Of a stretch of 64,000 bases of DNA, positions 11,106-22,974 are shown piece after piece; position 1 is the stretch's first letter, and each line of letters begins with the position of its first letter. Position numbers and translations under genes: made by a program. Below the pieces are notes generated by a model. It was given only the letters and a program-made list of their open reading frames with translations. It had not been told where the DNA came from and did not search any database. The stretch is taken from assembly GCA_021521415.1 (NCBI GenBank), contig JAIQDT010006503.1, forward strand, positions 1 through 64,000, written 5' to 3'. Origin of the DNA: Bidens hawaiensis. Lineage: Eukaryota > Streptophyta > Magnoliopsida > Asterales > Asteraceae.

Positions 11106-12684
11106 CTAGATTGGGATGAAGTCATCTGAATCGTGTTGAGTGTGAAACAGATTTATAAATTCATCACTACTTGAGACCGCATGTGTTTCAACAGCACTTG
11201 GCACATTAGGTGGTTTATCATTAAAGTTTGTACGATGGGTGATGGCCTCTTCTTCATCAAGTAGCATCTGAGTGGTCATCCTATCTTCTATATATGCTAA
11301 TTCAAAAGATGGTAAGTTAAAAGACTTAAACAATTTATCATAATCAAAAGCCTCCTCTGGTCCCATGCTAGGCTTTGGTGGTTTATAGCTGTTAATGTCC
11401 GTGTTACAGACCACCTCAACCTTGTTGTTTGATAGACTAAAGACTCTTTTATTGGGAGATCCAACCACGTAGCCAACAAGAATACCTTCGTCAGCTTTCT
11501 CACCAAATTTTGAATTTGTCTTTAAGATCAAACACGGGGACCCAAAAAGTTCAAGACCTTTCAGAATTAGGCTTTTGACCATGCATTAATTCATAACAGG
11601 TTTTATTTAATCTTTTAACAGTCAAAACACGATTAAGGATATAGCAGGTTGTGGCGACAGCCTCAGCCTAAAACACCACCGGAAGTTTAGCATTTGCCAG
11701 CTTAGTCATGGCGCCCTCGATTAGAATTCTATTCTTCTTTTCAGCTACTCCATTATGTTGCGGAGAATATGGTGTGCTAAATTGATGCTCTATCCCTTTC
11801 TGCGGACAAAACATCTCCATTTGATAGTTCTTGAATTCTGTGTCGTTATCGCTTCTGATGAACTTGACCTTTCCCCCAACAATATTTTCCACTTTGGTAA
11901 TCAAGTTAATTACCAACTGCACTGTCTCATCTTTAGCTTTCAGAAAGTAAACCCATGAGTAACGTGAGTAATCATCAGTCACAACCAAGCAATAGGATGT
12001 TCCACCCAGGCTTTTAACATTTATGGGACCAAATAGATCCATGTGAAGCAAATCCAAAGGTGTGACAATTGAGTTAATCAGCTTGGAGTGATGTGGTTTC
12101 TTGTGCTGCTTTCCTTTCGTGCATGACATACATTGATCTTCAAAGTTGAAATTCTTTAATGGAACCCCAAGTACCAACCCATTCTTGACTAGGTAATTCA
12201 TTTTACGTAGATGAATATGACCCATCCTTCGGTGCCACAATTCAAACTCAGACTCTATTGCTTTTGAAAAGAGGCATGATTCTTCCGTTGCCATCTTGGT
12301 TGACCTCATGTCCATCACATATGTATTCTTCTCTCTTGGAGCTTTCATCACAATCCAGGTTTCAGGAATCTTGAAACCAGGATAAAGCACGAGTGCCTCA
12401 TCCTTTGTAAAGTGCACAGTGTATTCTTTGTCACAGATCTGAGATACACTCAGAAGATTGTGCTTTAACTCTTCCATAAAATTAACCTTCTCCAAGTTGA
12501 TCCTCCCGTTAGTAACAGTACCGATTCCAGAAATTTTTCCTCTACTTTCTCCTACAAAACTAACTCTTCCTCCCTGTACAGCTTTCCAATCACGTAACAA
12601 TTTCTTGTTACCCGTCATGTGCCGGGAACAACCACTGTCGACAACCCACAAGTTGTTCACAGTCCTGTTCGACTGTTCCTGCAC
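11106..12684 (-). pseudogene. SIRE-A pol: protease and integrase
   Basis: Minus strand. The aspartic protease motif is LWVVDSGCSRHMTG near 12640. The integrase zinc finger is LWHRRMGHIHLRKM with CMSCTKGKQ. The core has Asp in HMDLFGP, Asp in FIRSDNDTEF and Glu in NGVAEKKNR. The frame is stopped at about 11668 by TAG where the family has Trp, then resumes to about 11582. From 11582 the C-terminal part continues with ELFGSPCLIL and GILVGYVVGSPNKRVF to a stop at 11106. The product would mature the polyprotein and insert the element's DNA. Confidence 0.85.
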
Positions 12685-12703
12685 ACTAAAAGAGACGAAT
12701 TAA

Positions 12704-15372
12704 AAGCGGGGGACCCAAGCCCTGCTGGTCTTGGGTTGGTCAAACCTGTTAAACGACATCCAACTCCTTGGTTGCCTAAAGTTCCTTTGAGGGAAGTTTC
12801 CATTTGATCTGAATGGAAGATTTCTAGAAAACTGGTTATGAGGCCATCCAAACATCCTTGAGTTTCTCGCATGAATGGATTCGAAGTTACCCGTTCTATG
12901 ATTAACTGGGAAAAACGAGGTTGGTTTCTTTGAAATATTGAATTTGCCCAATGATTAGTGTTGGTTGATTTAAACCTTTTATCAGTATCAGTCTTAGGTT
13001 TCTCTATTCTTAGTTTTGATTAGCCTCATATGTTTAGTTTTCTTACTTTTTTCAGAGAACAGTTACTGACAACATGTCCTCTCTTATGAAACCTAAAGCA
13101 ACTCTTGTTTGAACTATTAGTGTCCATTCGAATGTTCGTTTCGGGAGTTGCTGCAGAAGATGAGGTTATGTTACTGACAATTTGTCCCACATAGGAGGGA
13201 ACAAATGGGTTCAAGGAAGATTTCTTTTCACCAAAAGTATAATTCTCCCCCTGTTTGAGTAACACAACTTCATCATCCATCTTAACAGAGTTGATGAACT
13301 TTTCAGAATTTGAAACTTGACTTGTTACATGAGAATTTGTCTGAACTGCTTCGTTAATATTAACGTCGGTAATGCTTGCCTGGACCTCAATGGGTATAGA
13401 GTTGAATGTCATGTTACCCGTTGCAGTCTGATCAGTTTAAACATAAACAAATGGCTGATTACAGGGATTATAAGTATAATTATTATTAAAAGGTGGTGGA
13501 ACTTCTGTGTATCCAATTCCCCTTTTGTTGATAGGGGAACGTTGAACACTTAGGAAATGATCAAGCATCATGGAAGAGTTCCTAAATTGTTCAAGTTTCC
13601 TGTTCAATTCCACCACTTTTACTTGGTAATCAGCTATTTGTTTATCCCTTTCAGCTATAAGTTTGGTCTTTTCGTCCATAACTTCAAAACTTAGATCAAT
13701 GACTTGGATTTTCTCAGCCAGAGTAGCCTTAAGGCTTCTTATGTCTTTTTCACTAGCTTTTGTTTTTACTGAGTAACTATTTTCCTTATGTTTAGAATAG
13801 TGATGTTCCTCTCTTAACATTTTTAATTTTTTTCCAAATTAACATACTGATCAGTTAAAGCATTCAATTGTTCAAACAATTTCTCAGATTGTTCACACTG
13901 AGGTTCAGAACATACCTCTGAGATCTGATCATTCACTTCTGCACATACGCTTGATCCTCCACTGGTTCCTTGTCACATCTTCCGGTCACAATATTCACTA
14001 GATTTGCTTGTTCAATCACCTCTTCAACTTTGATGTTCCAATTATACTCACCATTCTGTTGAGACACCATGGCTTTTGTTTCATTACCATTCCCATTCCC
14101 GTTCTGTTGAGTAGCCCTGTTCTGACGCCGTTCAACCCTTTCATTTGTACACTCTCTTGCAAAGTGTCCATTTTGTTGAAAATTGTAGCAACGAACCTTT
14201 AACTTGTCAAATTCCGGTCTCTCACCCACGAACTTTCTTCCAGTCTTCTTCATAAACCGTTTTACCCTTCTTACTATCATCGCCATTTTCCACTGTGATC
14301 CATTTCTTACATGTCATCAACATCTATCTGATCATAGTCCTCATCCAAGGTTGTAGGGTCAACTATCTTTCCTTTGATGTAATTCTCATAAGACGCAATG
14401 AAAGAGGCATAAAGAGCAAATTGTTGTTCAGCAAATTTTACACTCATAGGCATCTTTGAGTAATTTACACTTGAAGAACTAGTGGAAGAGTTACCGACTG
14501 AGGATTGAGGTTTTGAAGAACTACTTCCACCAGCTACAAAGCATATATCTCCATCCATATTCATCACCACATGACCATCTTGAGTAGAGTTTGATTCTCC
14601 ACCGGAATAATAAGCAGCCGATTCTGGTTTAGAGCTTGAGTTTGGAGAGCTTTTTGCACATACATTCTCAGATCCTGAACCTGATCAGTAGGAGTCTCTT
14701 TTCTTATCATATTAGGCTCATAATTACGTAACTTGTTGACCACGGTTTCCAAATCAAAGGTTTCAAACTCTTTATCTCTCTCATCAAAACTGTGTATATC
14801 TCCCATTTTGGTGGAAGAGCATCCAGAAGTTTTTCTACAATTTCAACCTCCGTGTACTTTATGGAGTAGTTGTTCAATGCTGTCATCAAGTAATAGTATC
14901 TTGTGATAATGTCATCAAATGATTCATTCTTAAAGCACTTGAACACCGAGAATTGAGTTTTCAACAATTTTGACTTTGAGTTTCGAATTCCAACGTTTCC
15001 TTCATAGCGCTTTTCTAACGCTTACCACAATTCTCTAGCGGACTTGTACTTTCTAAACGTGTGTAGAATCTCTTGAGGTAGTGCCATGGTTATTGCTGCC
15101 AATGCTTTACTTTCTGCCTCATACATCTTCTTCTCATCGTCATCCATCTTATTATACTTCTTTTGTTGCTCTCGACCTTCGAACTCAGTTATTGGTGGGA
15201 TATAGCCATCCTGAATGCATACCCACATCTTTGCGTCTTGATATTTCACATACTGCTCAAATCTGTCTTTTCACGCAACAAAATCAGTGCCTTTAAGTAA
15301 CTTTGGATCTTTAGTCGCTGATCCAGCTTCATCTTCCATTTTTACCAGTTCGGTAATGTTTATCGCAGTCAT
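12704..15372 (-). pseudogene. SIRE-A gag with two damaged zinc knuckles
   Basis: Minus strand, ATG at 15372. The capsid part has RFEQYVKYQDAKMWVCI, ALPQEILHTF, KYKSARELW, LLKTQFSVFKCFKNESFDD and KLLDALPPKW, the usual Sirevirus-type gag core. A first zinc knuckle, CYNFQQNGHFARECT, is near 14170, and a second, CFRFHKRGHVVSNC, near 13090. In both, the second Cys is Phe. Between them is a heptad-rich stretch (13820-13600) likely to form a coiled coil. Breaks include a TGA for Trp near 15270 and several frameshifts (about 15020, 14570, 14300, 13930, 13430, 12950). Gag would form the particle and bind RNA. Confidence 0.82.
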
Positions 15373-15427
15373 ATTTAACCGAAACGGGAACTGAAATTAA
15401 AGCAATTTGTATTTTGTGTACAGCAAA

Positions 15428-15610
15428 TGGCGAAGTTAGTATAACTTCGCCTATGGACAACTTCGCTTGTAGCGAAGTTAAATAATTTTATTGGTTAACT
15501 TCGTAGACTATTAACTTCGCAGACTATTAACTTCGCTTAAAGATAACTTCGCTGCAATATCTTCGCTGAAACCCTAACAGTGACGACGACAACTTCGCTT
15601 GAATGAACTG
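15428..15610 (-). promoter_or_regulatory. AACTTCGC palindrome cluster in the SIRE-A leader
   Basis: About ten copies of AACTTCG[CT] or its complement GCGAAGTT lie between the primer site and gag ATG, e.g. GGCGAAGTTAGTATAACTTCGCC at 15429 (two arms around a 4-5 nt loop). Some pairs could fold as hairpins in the RNA. The same motif occurs in the SIRE-A LTR, in the third-ORF intron and in the TRIM-like element. Confidence 0.6.
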
Positions 15611-15797
15611 CTTGATTTTGAGATGGTTTTTTGTTGATTTTTGATGAGTATAATGTTGCGAATGAGTGCGATGAGGGTTAATTGTAGAGGTGTAAACCAA
15701 AAAAATGGCGTTTAACGTGGGCCAATTCCGCGAAAAGTCAAGCGGAATGATATTCACACTCGTGTGATAATCCCGAACCACACAATCACGAGCAAAA

Positions 15798-15809
15798 GCT
15801 CTGATACCA
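15798..15809 (-). other. SIRE-A primer binding site (Met-tRNA)
   Basis: Reverse complement reads TGGTATCAGAGC, 2 nt downstream of the 5' LTR end on the minus strand. Confidence 0.88.
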
Positions 15810-15811
15810 AT

Positions 15812-16217
15812 TGTAGGTTCCCAGCCGGATCTACATAGGAATATCTCGTAACACAAGGGGGTGGAATCCCCTACATATACGATACGAGTGTTTACACGAG
15901 AGAGACGTAAAGAATATGTAACAGGTAAGAACAAAGGTTTAATTGTTATTAGATGAAAAACCAAACCAATAAACCCTAGCCGTCCTTGACATAAATGATC
16001 AACAAGCTTACAAAACAAAAGGTCGAAGTTAGGTTATATAGACCTGCGACAACTTCGCCAAACACCCTTGGCGAAGTTGTCCCTAACTTTGCCTATATAC
16101 TAAGTTCGCCACTACCATAACCAAACCATTAAGTTCACCAAAACGTAACAAACAATGTAACGATTACAGACAAGATTAAACTAAATACTAATGAACTACT
16201 GGCACATTGCACCAACA
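15812..16217 (-). repeat. 5' LTR of SIRE-A
   Basis: 406 bp. On the minus strand it starts TGTTGGTGCAATGTG and ends AACCTACA. It contains GCGAAGTT motifs at about 16022-16110 and a TATATAGG-like stretch near 16030-16050 in the minus direction. The outer flank is 16218-16222 (cactt); the matching duplication is outside the window. Confidence 0.85.
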
Positions 16218-18822
16218 CACTTGTCGGATAGTGATAAAATCCTTTACGGTGTTTAAAACGCTCATTTTATTTTCATTTTAGAAAAACGATATAAATGCGA
16301 GATGATAAGGGCATGATGGATACACCGCTGGTACGTCCTATATATAAGTGTCCTTGTTAAGTTCTCATTTATGCCGTTTTTCAAGTCATCCGAGGATTTG
16401 ATGTTATTCTTTTTACTTAAAAATTCTTCTTCCTCTATTGCCTTACTAAAACGACACCCAGTGTTAGTTGTTTCTTTTTCTTAATGTTACTTTAATTTCA
16501 GGACGAAATTTCCTAATGTAAGGAAGACTGTGGCATTCGTCATTTTGGTTTAATTCATATTTGTATGTGTACGGTAAACCCGAACTGTTTTGTTTTCCGA
16601 ATCCTTTGATATTAATAAAATAGTGGTTTTTATGTTACAAACTTGTTTCACACTTGTCGGATCGCGATAACATCCTTTACGGAGTTTAAAACGCTCATTT
16701 TATGCTCAAAAATGATTTAAAACGAACTACAAGGACCAAAGTTACCAAAAACCAACCAAGATAAATCTCATAAATATTTTACCAACAATAAAATATACTT
16801 TATGTCCATATTTCTTTTAATTATTATAATTCTTATAATTAATTTATTTAAACTAAAGGTTTTAACTTCTTTTAACCCCCAACCGACCATCTTAAATGCA
16901 TGTAATCCTATTGGTGGAACTTGGTGGCAACCCCCTAACCATTTCATTATTAATACCAACCCATTTCAGCTGCCCACACTTCATACTCTCTCTAATTTTT
17001 GGATTGCAAGGTTTATTTCCCTTTTGTTCTTGATAGTTTGAGTTTTAAAGTCAAACATAAGCTATTTCTTGCTTTTAAATCCGATTTGGGTGGTTAGAAC
17101 TCATGTTTTCTGTTTCTTTATGTTACGTTACTTTACTTCTTTGCTCTCCCTTCTTCAACAATGGTTAAATTAGGCGTTTATGCCATCCTAAGGCACATAT
17201 ACATGAAAAGGCTATTTAGTCCATTTCAACATTTTGATTCATTTAAGCTTTCTGTTTTTGTTTAAGATCTGAGGTTTTAGAGTTTATATTATTTATATGG
17301 ATTTGGGTATGTGGCAACAAACCCCGGTCTCATACCGAGTCAAGGACCGAACCGAAACCGAACTCTTGTTTAACTCTTAATGTAGTTGTTTTAAAACAAG
17401 TTGAATATATGATTCAAGTGTTTAAGTTATTTTATTTACTTTTGAACTTGTTATTATAATTGAACCAAACAAACCGAACTAAACCGAGGTCACTCGCTTA
17501 TAACACACTAGTAGTGTTTCGGGCCACCGAATCTCATATTTCCTTTTAATATCTTTTTCCAAATTGATTAAAAATATTTTCTCAGAGTACTTGGTATGTC
17601 GAAACCAACTTGATCTTATAACATGCTTGGACCGACAAAACCGAACACCCGCTTAACATTTACGTTAGGAGTTCTTCCTCATAGAACTTCTAACTTAGTT
17701 AAGATTTCTATTTTTTAATGAGTTATCACATAATATTGATCACTTTGAATTATCGGATTCAGACTTGACAACTTATCAAGACCCAAATTGACTAAACCGA
17801 ACACTTGTTGACAACCCGTTTTGGTATTTATCTAAGGGGTCGTGCACTATTGCATTAAACCAATCCCCACCCATTTACTTAACAAAGATTAAGTAATACT
17901 TATGGATAAAACACCGAGACTCGATTTCGAGATATCTTACTTTTAAACCATCACTTAAATTACTTAAGTTTTTACACTTTAAAACCCCAAAACTTTATTA
18001 TTTATTTTTACTTGTCTTTTGCTTTACTTTATACTTTCTCAATACATCATACTAACTTAAGGACCTTTTTAATCTAGGATTCGTCCGTTAACTCGTCAAG
18101 TCCATTCCCAAGTTATCTTTTGGACAAGTTCATCATCAAAGCCACTCATTCCATGTGAATAATCGCACTCCCCCTTTTTACGCTTTTATACTTTTGGGGG
18201 TGGCATGCGTACCATATTCATACTTACATGTTTTAAGAACTCATTACTAAACCCACAATTCTAGATTATGTGTTTATACGAATATTTGCTTGGTCTTTTG
18301 TTTATGCCTCAAGTTGATTATGTGCACAAGTGTTTATTTTAATGTTGTTGTTGAGCCTCAGTAAGTATGATCATACGCACCCCCAACTACTTTAGCCTTG
18401 TGCTAGTAGAATAGGGCCTCAATATCCGAGTATTTTGGTTGTTACCAAATAGAAAGGATCCTCAGCTATTTAAATTTACAATGGTTGTTGCTATATTCCA
18501 TTTACACATATGAATTGTGATTTTTACCTCATTACATATATATTAAAAAAACTAGTTTATTGCTCACCAACATTCATGTTAATAAAATCTATTTTTATGT
18601 TATGAAGATTGAAGACTTATCACATAGATTATACCTTTAGGATACTTTAATGAATTATATATTGTTGTAATTGTTTGTATTTAATCTTTGAACAAGTTGT
18701 ATTTGAGTTATTGAATGAAATAAATGAGTTGGGTAAATATTGTCACTTTAATAGTGTTATTGTGTTCTTGAGAAATCCGTTGTGCCCCGGCGTGTACCGT
18801 TGCCTTTGGTCGGGGTGTGACA
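16218..18822 (+). mobile_element. Tekay-2: 3' UTR and 3' LTR of a gypsy element
   Basis: 16218-16528 is the end of a gypsy internal region: it finishes with the TTTCAGGACGAAATTTCC box (about 16496) and a purine tract, directly before an LTR starting TGTGGCATTCG at 16529. The LTR runs 2294 bp to GGGGTGTGACA at 18822. The last 30 bp resemble the LTR end of the 17-kb array (GCCTTTGGTCGGGGTG against GCCTTTGATCGGGGTG on its minus strand). No coding sequence is left; the rest of the element lies beyond the SIRE-A insertion. A 50-bp segment at 16218 recurs with changes at 16652. Confidence 0.75.
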
Positions 18823-19045
18823 CAAACGGTTTATGTGATAACCAATTGAACATATTAAACATTCATATTTGTTATATATATTGCTTAGGGTTTATTAGCG
18901 ACGATGTTACCAATCTAATGTTATAGCTTTTACCTCGATTCATTGCTTTGTCAATCCAATTGTAATTTTGAATTGCATGTTTGACTGGTTGAGGTTAATT
19001 AATTTTGACTTTAACGACTGAGAGTCAAAATTTGATCTTTATCAG

Positions 19046-19310
19046 GTTTATTCGTTATGAATAGCGAATAAAGGATCATTCGTGTCTAAAGTGGCCGAAT
19101 GAACCCATTCTTATTGCTTGGATAACGAATAGGTACATCCGTTTGATCGTATAACGAATGACAACTCATTCGTCTTATATATGCAACGAATGAACTCATT
19201 CGTGATAGAGTCATTCGCTATTCTGCTATTCGTTATTGATTTGATAATGAATCGTCTCATTCGTTATAACAAATGGACTCATTCGTCATAACGAATCGAT
19301 AACGAATAAG
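19046..19310 (+). promoter_or_regulatory. CATTCGTTA/TAACGAATG motif cluster, SIRE-B
   Basis: At least twelve copies of CATTCGT, GAATGA[AG] or AACGAATG in both orientations within 265 bp, just upstream of the third ORF and probably inside its leader intron. Confidence 0.55.
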
Positions 19311-19399
19311 CTAAGGTATTTTTAACACAATACAAATTTTCTCTAAGTGTAAGTGAAATTTTGTATAATTTTTATAATGTTCGGGTTTATGTTTCAGAA

Positions 19400-22300
19400 A
19401 TGGCAGACAAACATATGGCTGATTCTCTGGCACAAGAGAAACCTGTTATTCAAGAGGATCCACAAGCCTCACAGGTTCAAGCACCATAGGAACCAGAACC
19501 TCAAGCACAAGAAGCTGCACCTTCCATTGTTGAGCTGTCGTGTGATAAGAAACACAACATATGTGCATTCATGCAAGATGATTTTGTGGGTTGTGATATG
19601 TTTAGGGACGTTATTGCTTTCTTACTTCGCTCACGCATTCACTATGCTATATATGCTAATGACCCGGTACATTTTAACGCGATTTGTCCGTTCTGGGACA
19701 CTGCTCACCATGTTGATGCTGAGAAGACTATCATAGGAACCAGAACCTCAAGCACAAGAAGCTGCACCTTCCATTGTTGAGCTGTCGTGTGATAAGAAAC
19801 ACAACATATGTGCATTCATGCAAGATGATTTTGTGGGCTGTGATATGTTTAGGGACGTTATTGCTTTCTTACTTCGCTCACGCATTCACTATGCTATATA
19901 TGCTAATGACCCGGTACATTTTAACGCGATTTGTCCGTTCTGGGACACTGCTCACCATGTTGATGCTGAGAAGACTATCATAGCCGTGATTCAGAAAAAG
20001 ACGATCAAGATTGACGTTAATGTTATACGCCGGGTCCTTTGATTTGCTGAAACAGTTGATCACCCACAAGAGTTCGACAAGATGTTGATTCAAGGTTTAT
20101 TTCAGAGAATATTCTACAAAGGAGATCTTGACCGTTCACAACACAACAAGGCGTACTTGTGCAAACAATACAAGTACTAGCTATACGTTATTATACACTG
20201 CCTTGGTGGACGCAAAGGAGGATACGGCTAGTGCAAAATCATGTTATAGTCTGCATTCGTTGCACTGATCTCGAACAAGTCGTTTAATTTCTCGGGGCTG
20301 ATATTTTATCATCTGAAGGAGAACTGCTTGGTTCGACATCAAAAGAACAAGTTTTTGATGTATTATCACTTTCTGAAGTTTATCATTAATGATCTGGTCC
20401 CTGATCTTGTTATTGATCAGCCTTTGATGAGTGATGTCACGGTGTTGGAGCACATGAGTGAAGATACGATGAAGCGTATGAAGACGTATCGAAAAAAGAC
20501 TGTTGAGGATAGACCAAGGGCTAAGCGTTTAACTAGTCATTTGGAAAATCTTAATTATGTATGTCCATCTAATGATCGTTGGATCCACGACGATTCCGAT
20601 TCTGAACGTGAAGATGGACCAGGTGGGAACAATGACGGGAATGATGGTGGTGACGGAGATGATGGTGGTAATGGTGGAAATGGGGTGCTGGTGGATGTAA
20701 TGTAGTTGAGGCAACTAGTTCTGAGGTTGCTCAATGTAAGAGAAAGGGTAAAGCTCCAATGAAAGAACAACCACCAAATATAAGAGCTTATAGGGGCAGT
20801 GGTGTGGAAGTTGGTCCTTACGAACCACGGTCGTCTGTTCCTCGACAAGTGCTTGTGGTACCTACTTCTTTTAGTGCTCCAGCTATTACTCTTATGACGA
20901 TGACATCCACTGATCCGAGATTCGCTTCGATTCCACAATCGATGTTGTCTCCTATGCCAACCTCTCCTATCACAACGATTATTACATCTCCTGCTCCAAC
21001 TACAATGCAAATGCAGTCGTCGGCTCTATAATTTATGAGATTTAGTCTTCCTCAATGTCCAATTCAACTAGTACCTCCCTCATTTCATACTTTAACTGTT
21101 CCTCAACAAATATATATGTTGTTAAGCTTGATCCACCTCCTGTAAAGTCAAATGGCTGCTGATCGTAACTTGCAAGATCAAATCAGGATGGACCAGCGAA
21201 GAATGGTAAGCCACATCTCCTACTGTCAAAAGGAGAATCGTGAGATTCGAGCAATTGTTACTGCTCAGGGGGGGAGAAGATCATGGAACAGGAAAACGCC
21301 ATCCTTCAACTCACATGTAAAGATGATATGCTGAAAATGTTGAAGAATAATGATGACGAAAAAGACCCCGATGCTGGTTTGGGTGGTCATGAACTGAAAC
21401 AACCTACTGGTACATCATCTGCTGGTGGTGCTGAGATGGAGAGAAATTATCGGCAGTTGGTTGTATATCAAGATACTACTAACGTAAAGCCAATTCAGTC
21501 AATCAAATCCAACACAATCTTATTTATGGACAACGTTCGTGGAGTTTTCATGAGTACAGCTAACGCTGATGAGATCTAGGAAGGATAATTTGTAGACTAT
21601 GTCTTATCTCGAGATAAAATCTAGTTGTTGGGTTTGAATGACAAGGAATTGGACGCGTTAGAAAACGAGGAGGATGTTGACATAGTAGATGATGACGAGG
21701 TTTTATTCAACATGAGTATTCCATCATGGGATATGTCGTTTATTTATGAATACATCGAGGTTGAAGATGTGACAGTAGAGTAATATCCTGATCTATACAC
21801 GCGTTCCAATGTTATCAGGGTGTTCCATTCTTCACCAAAGAACACGTACAAGCTACTGCAAAGCATTTGGAAAAGAAAAAGAAGAAAGAGGTAGTATCTT
21901 AGAGTGGATCACGTTCAAATGATTCTGCTTTCGAGGGCATGTTTGAGGTACGCAACAAAGCCCGTCTTTCTAATATTATTGAAGCATACAGATTTGTTGA
22001 TAAAGAACATGAGATGAAGGTCAAAGCACATGCAACGGCTCACCAAAAGACAACCTTCAAAGCATCGAAGACCGTCAAAGGTGACATTGTATCGTGGTTG
22101 TATAGTTCAGAACTTAAGGTATGTATAATTAAGTGGGAGCATGGTGTTCAATACCACCAATATATCACTGATGTTCTCACGTTGGCGAGGCGGGATGTAC
22201 AGACACTAGATAACCGGTCATTGGTGAATCGAGGTGGCAATCAAATGGCAGGATGGTTCCATCAACATCTACTGTTTGAAGTTAATCATGGTTTTATGAT

Positions 22301-22712
22301 TTTCAAGCCACAGGTTCCAACGAGAAAGTATATAGATGAGATCGACACAAAAACATGCTGGAGGAAGCTTGTGTTGAAGGTCAAGCCGCCACGCATGATG
22401 AAAAGAGTGCCTGTAAAGATGTTTCCACAAAGTCTTTACTAGACATTCAACACGTGGTACTATGACAACTGTACCGGTGAAGCTGTTATTGTTCTCGACA
22501 CAGGTATGAAGACTAAGTTCATACGAGTCATTGATCCGATGTGGCTTGATAATTTATCGGAGTTGGATAATGACGTGTTGTTCAAAAATGAGATCCGATT
22601 TGTTGATATAGAAGATTATGAACGATCTATGCAATTCCAAGGATTCATGTGTGTTTGTAACGCGTTTGTAGTTCATAGCTGCATGGATTGGAAGACTAAG
22701 AGGTTTAGCTAA
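19400..22712 (+). pseudogene. SIRE-B third ORF (unknown function), with 247-bp duplication
   Basis: ATG at 19400 follows a 3' splice site (TTTATGTTTCAG ending 19397) by 2 nt. Blocks in order: KKHNICAFMQDDF, IAFLLRSRIHYAI, CPFWDTAHHV, then the NKSFNFSGLIFYHLKENC block near 20280, HMSEDTMKRMKTYR, WIHDDSDSE with a Gly/Asp-rich run, CKRKGK, a Ser/Thr/Pro-rich run, a Gln/Arg-rich helical region (21150-21330), and a C-terminal part from 21939 with SWLYSSELKVCIIKWEHG, RRDVQTLDNRS, GWFHQHLLFEV and DWKTKRFS. A 247-bp tandem duplication (19485-19978) and many stops and frameshifts break it. SIRE-C has the same order. No known domain recognised; the acidic and basic runs suggest a nucleic-acid or chromatin-binding protein, which is inference. 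Confidence 0.7.
19485..19978 (+). repeat. 247-bp tandem direct duplication inside SIRE-B third ORF
   Basis: 19485-19731 and 19732-19978 are direct copies, by eye differing at about one base (GGGTTGTG against GGGCTGTG). Each starts CATAGGAACC-like and ends GAGAAGACTAT. Since 247 is not a multiple of three, the duplication itself shifts the frame. The near identity shows it is far younger than the rest of the decay. Confidence 0.92.
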
Positions 22713-22745
22713 TTATAGACAAAGAGCATGGGACGATGAGGAGTT

Positions 22746-22974
22746 TGTTAGTTCATCGTTTTTGTTGTGTCGGTCTTTGTAATTATTGCAATTTATTATT
22801 ATTAATGTAAAAAGGCATTTTGGTCTTTATACCAGTTCATTCGTTATGTAATATATGTTCATTCGTTAAGTATGTTTAACGAATTAACTCATACGTTATA
22901 TTATATGGCCATTCGTTAAGGATGTTTAACGAATGAGCCTAATCGTTATTAGTTATATACCATTCGTTATGGAA
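22746..22974 (+). repeat. Partial 3' LTR of SIRE-B
   Basis: A purine-rich GGGACGATGAGGAG precedes a TGTTAG start at 22746. The LTR has the CATTCGTTA cluster (22840-22975) and is cut at the Athila junction. The SIRE-C LTR starts at the corresponding place (42469). Confidence 0.5.

Larger units (their letters stand above)
3469..16217 (-). mobile_element. SIRE-A: Sirevirus-like Ty1/copia element with third ORF
   Basis: Read on the minus strand: 5' LTR (16217-15812), methionine-tRNA primer site (15809-15798), leader with a palindromic motif cluster, gag-pol (15372-9383), a spacer, then a third ORF (5182 to the Tekay-1 insertion at 3468). The 3' end lies beyond the Tekay-1 insertion outside the window. 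LTR termini are TGTTGG and CCTACA. A 2282-bp non-autonomous element (5791-8072) is nested in the spacer. The right flank is the 3' UTR of another gypsy element (16218 onward). Known: Sireviruses are copia elements with large gag proteins and sometimes an extra ORF after pol. Clade assignment rests on the gag and third-ORF resemblance from memory. Confidence 0.8.
18823..22974 (+). mobile_element. SIRE-B fragment: intron remnant, third ORF, partial 3' LTR
   Basis: The left edge is the end of the Tekay-2 LTR, which cut off the leader exon. 18823-19397 resembles the SIRE-C third-ORF intron: a GCATGTTTGACT segment at 18977 matches one at 38769, and CATTCGTTA/TAACGAATG motifs fill 19046-19310. The third ORF follows (19400-22712) and then a partial 3' LTR. 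The right edge at 22974/22975 is a junction with the truncated Athila LTR. No gag or pol is present. Confidence 0.65.
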
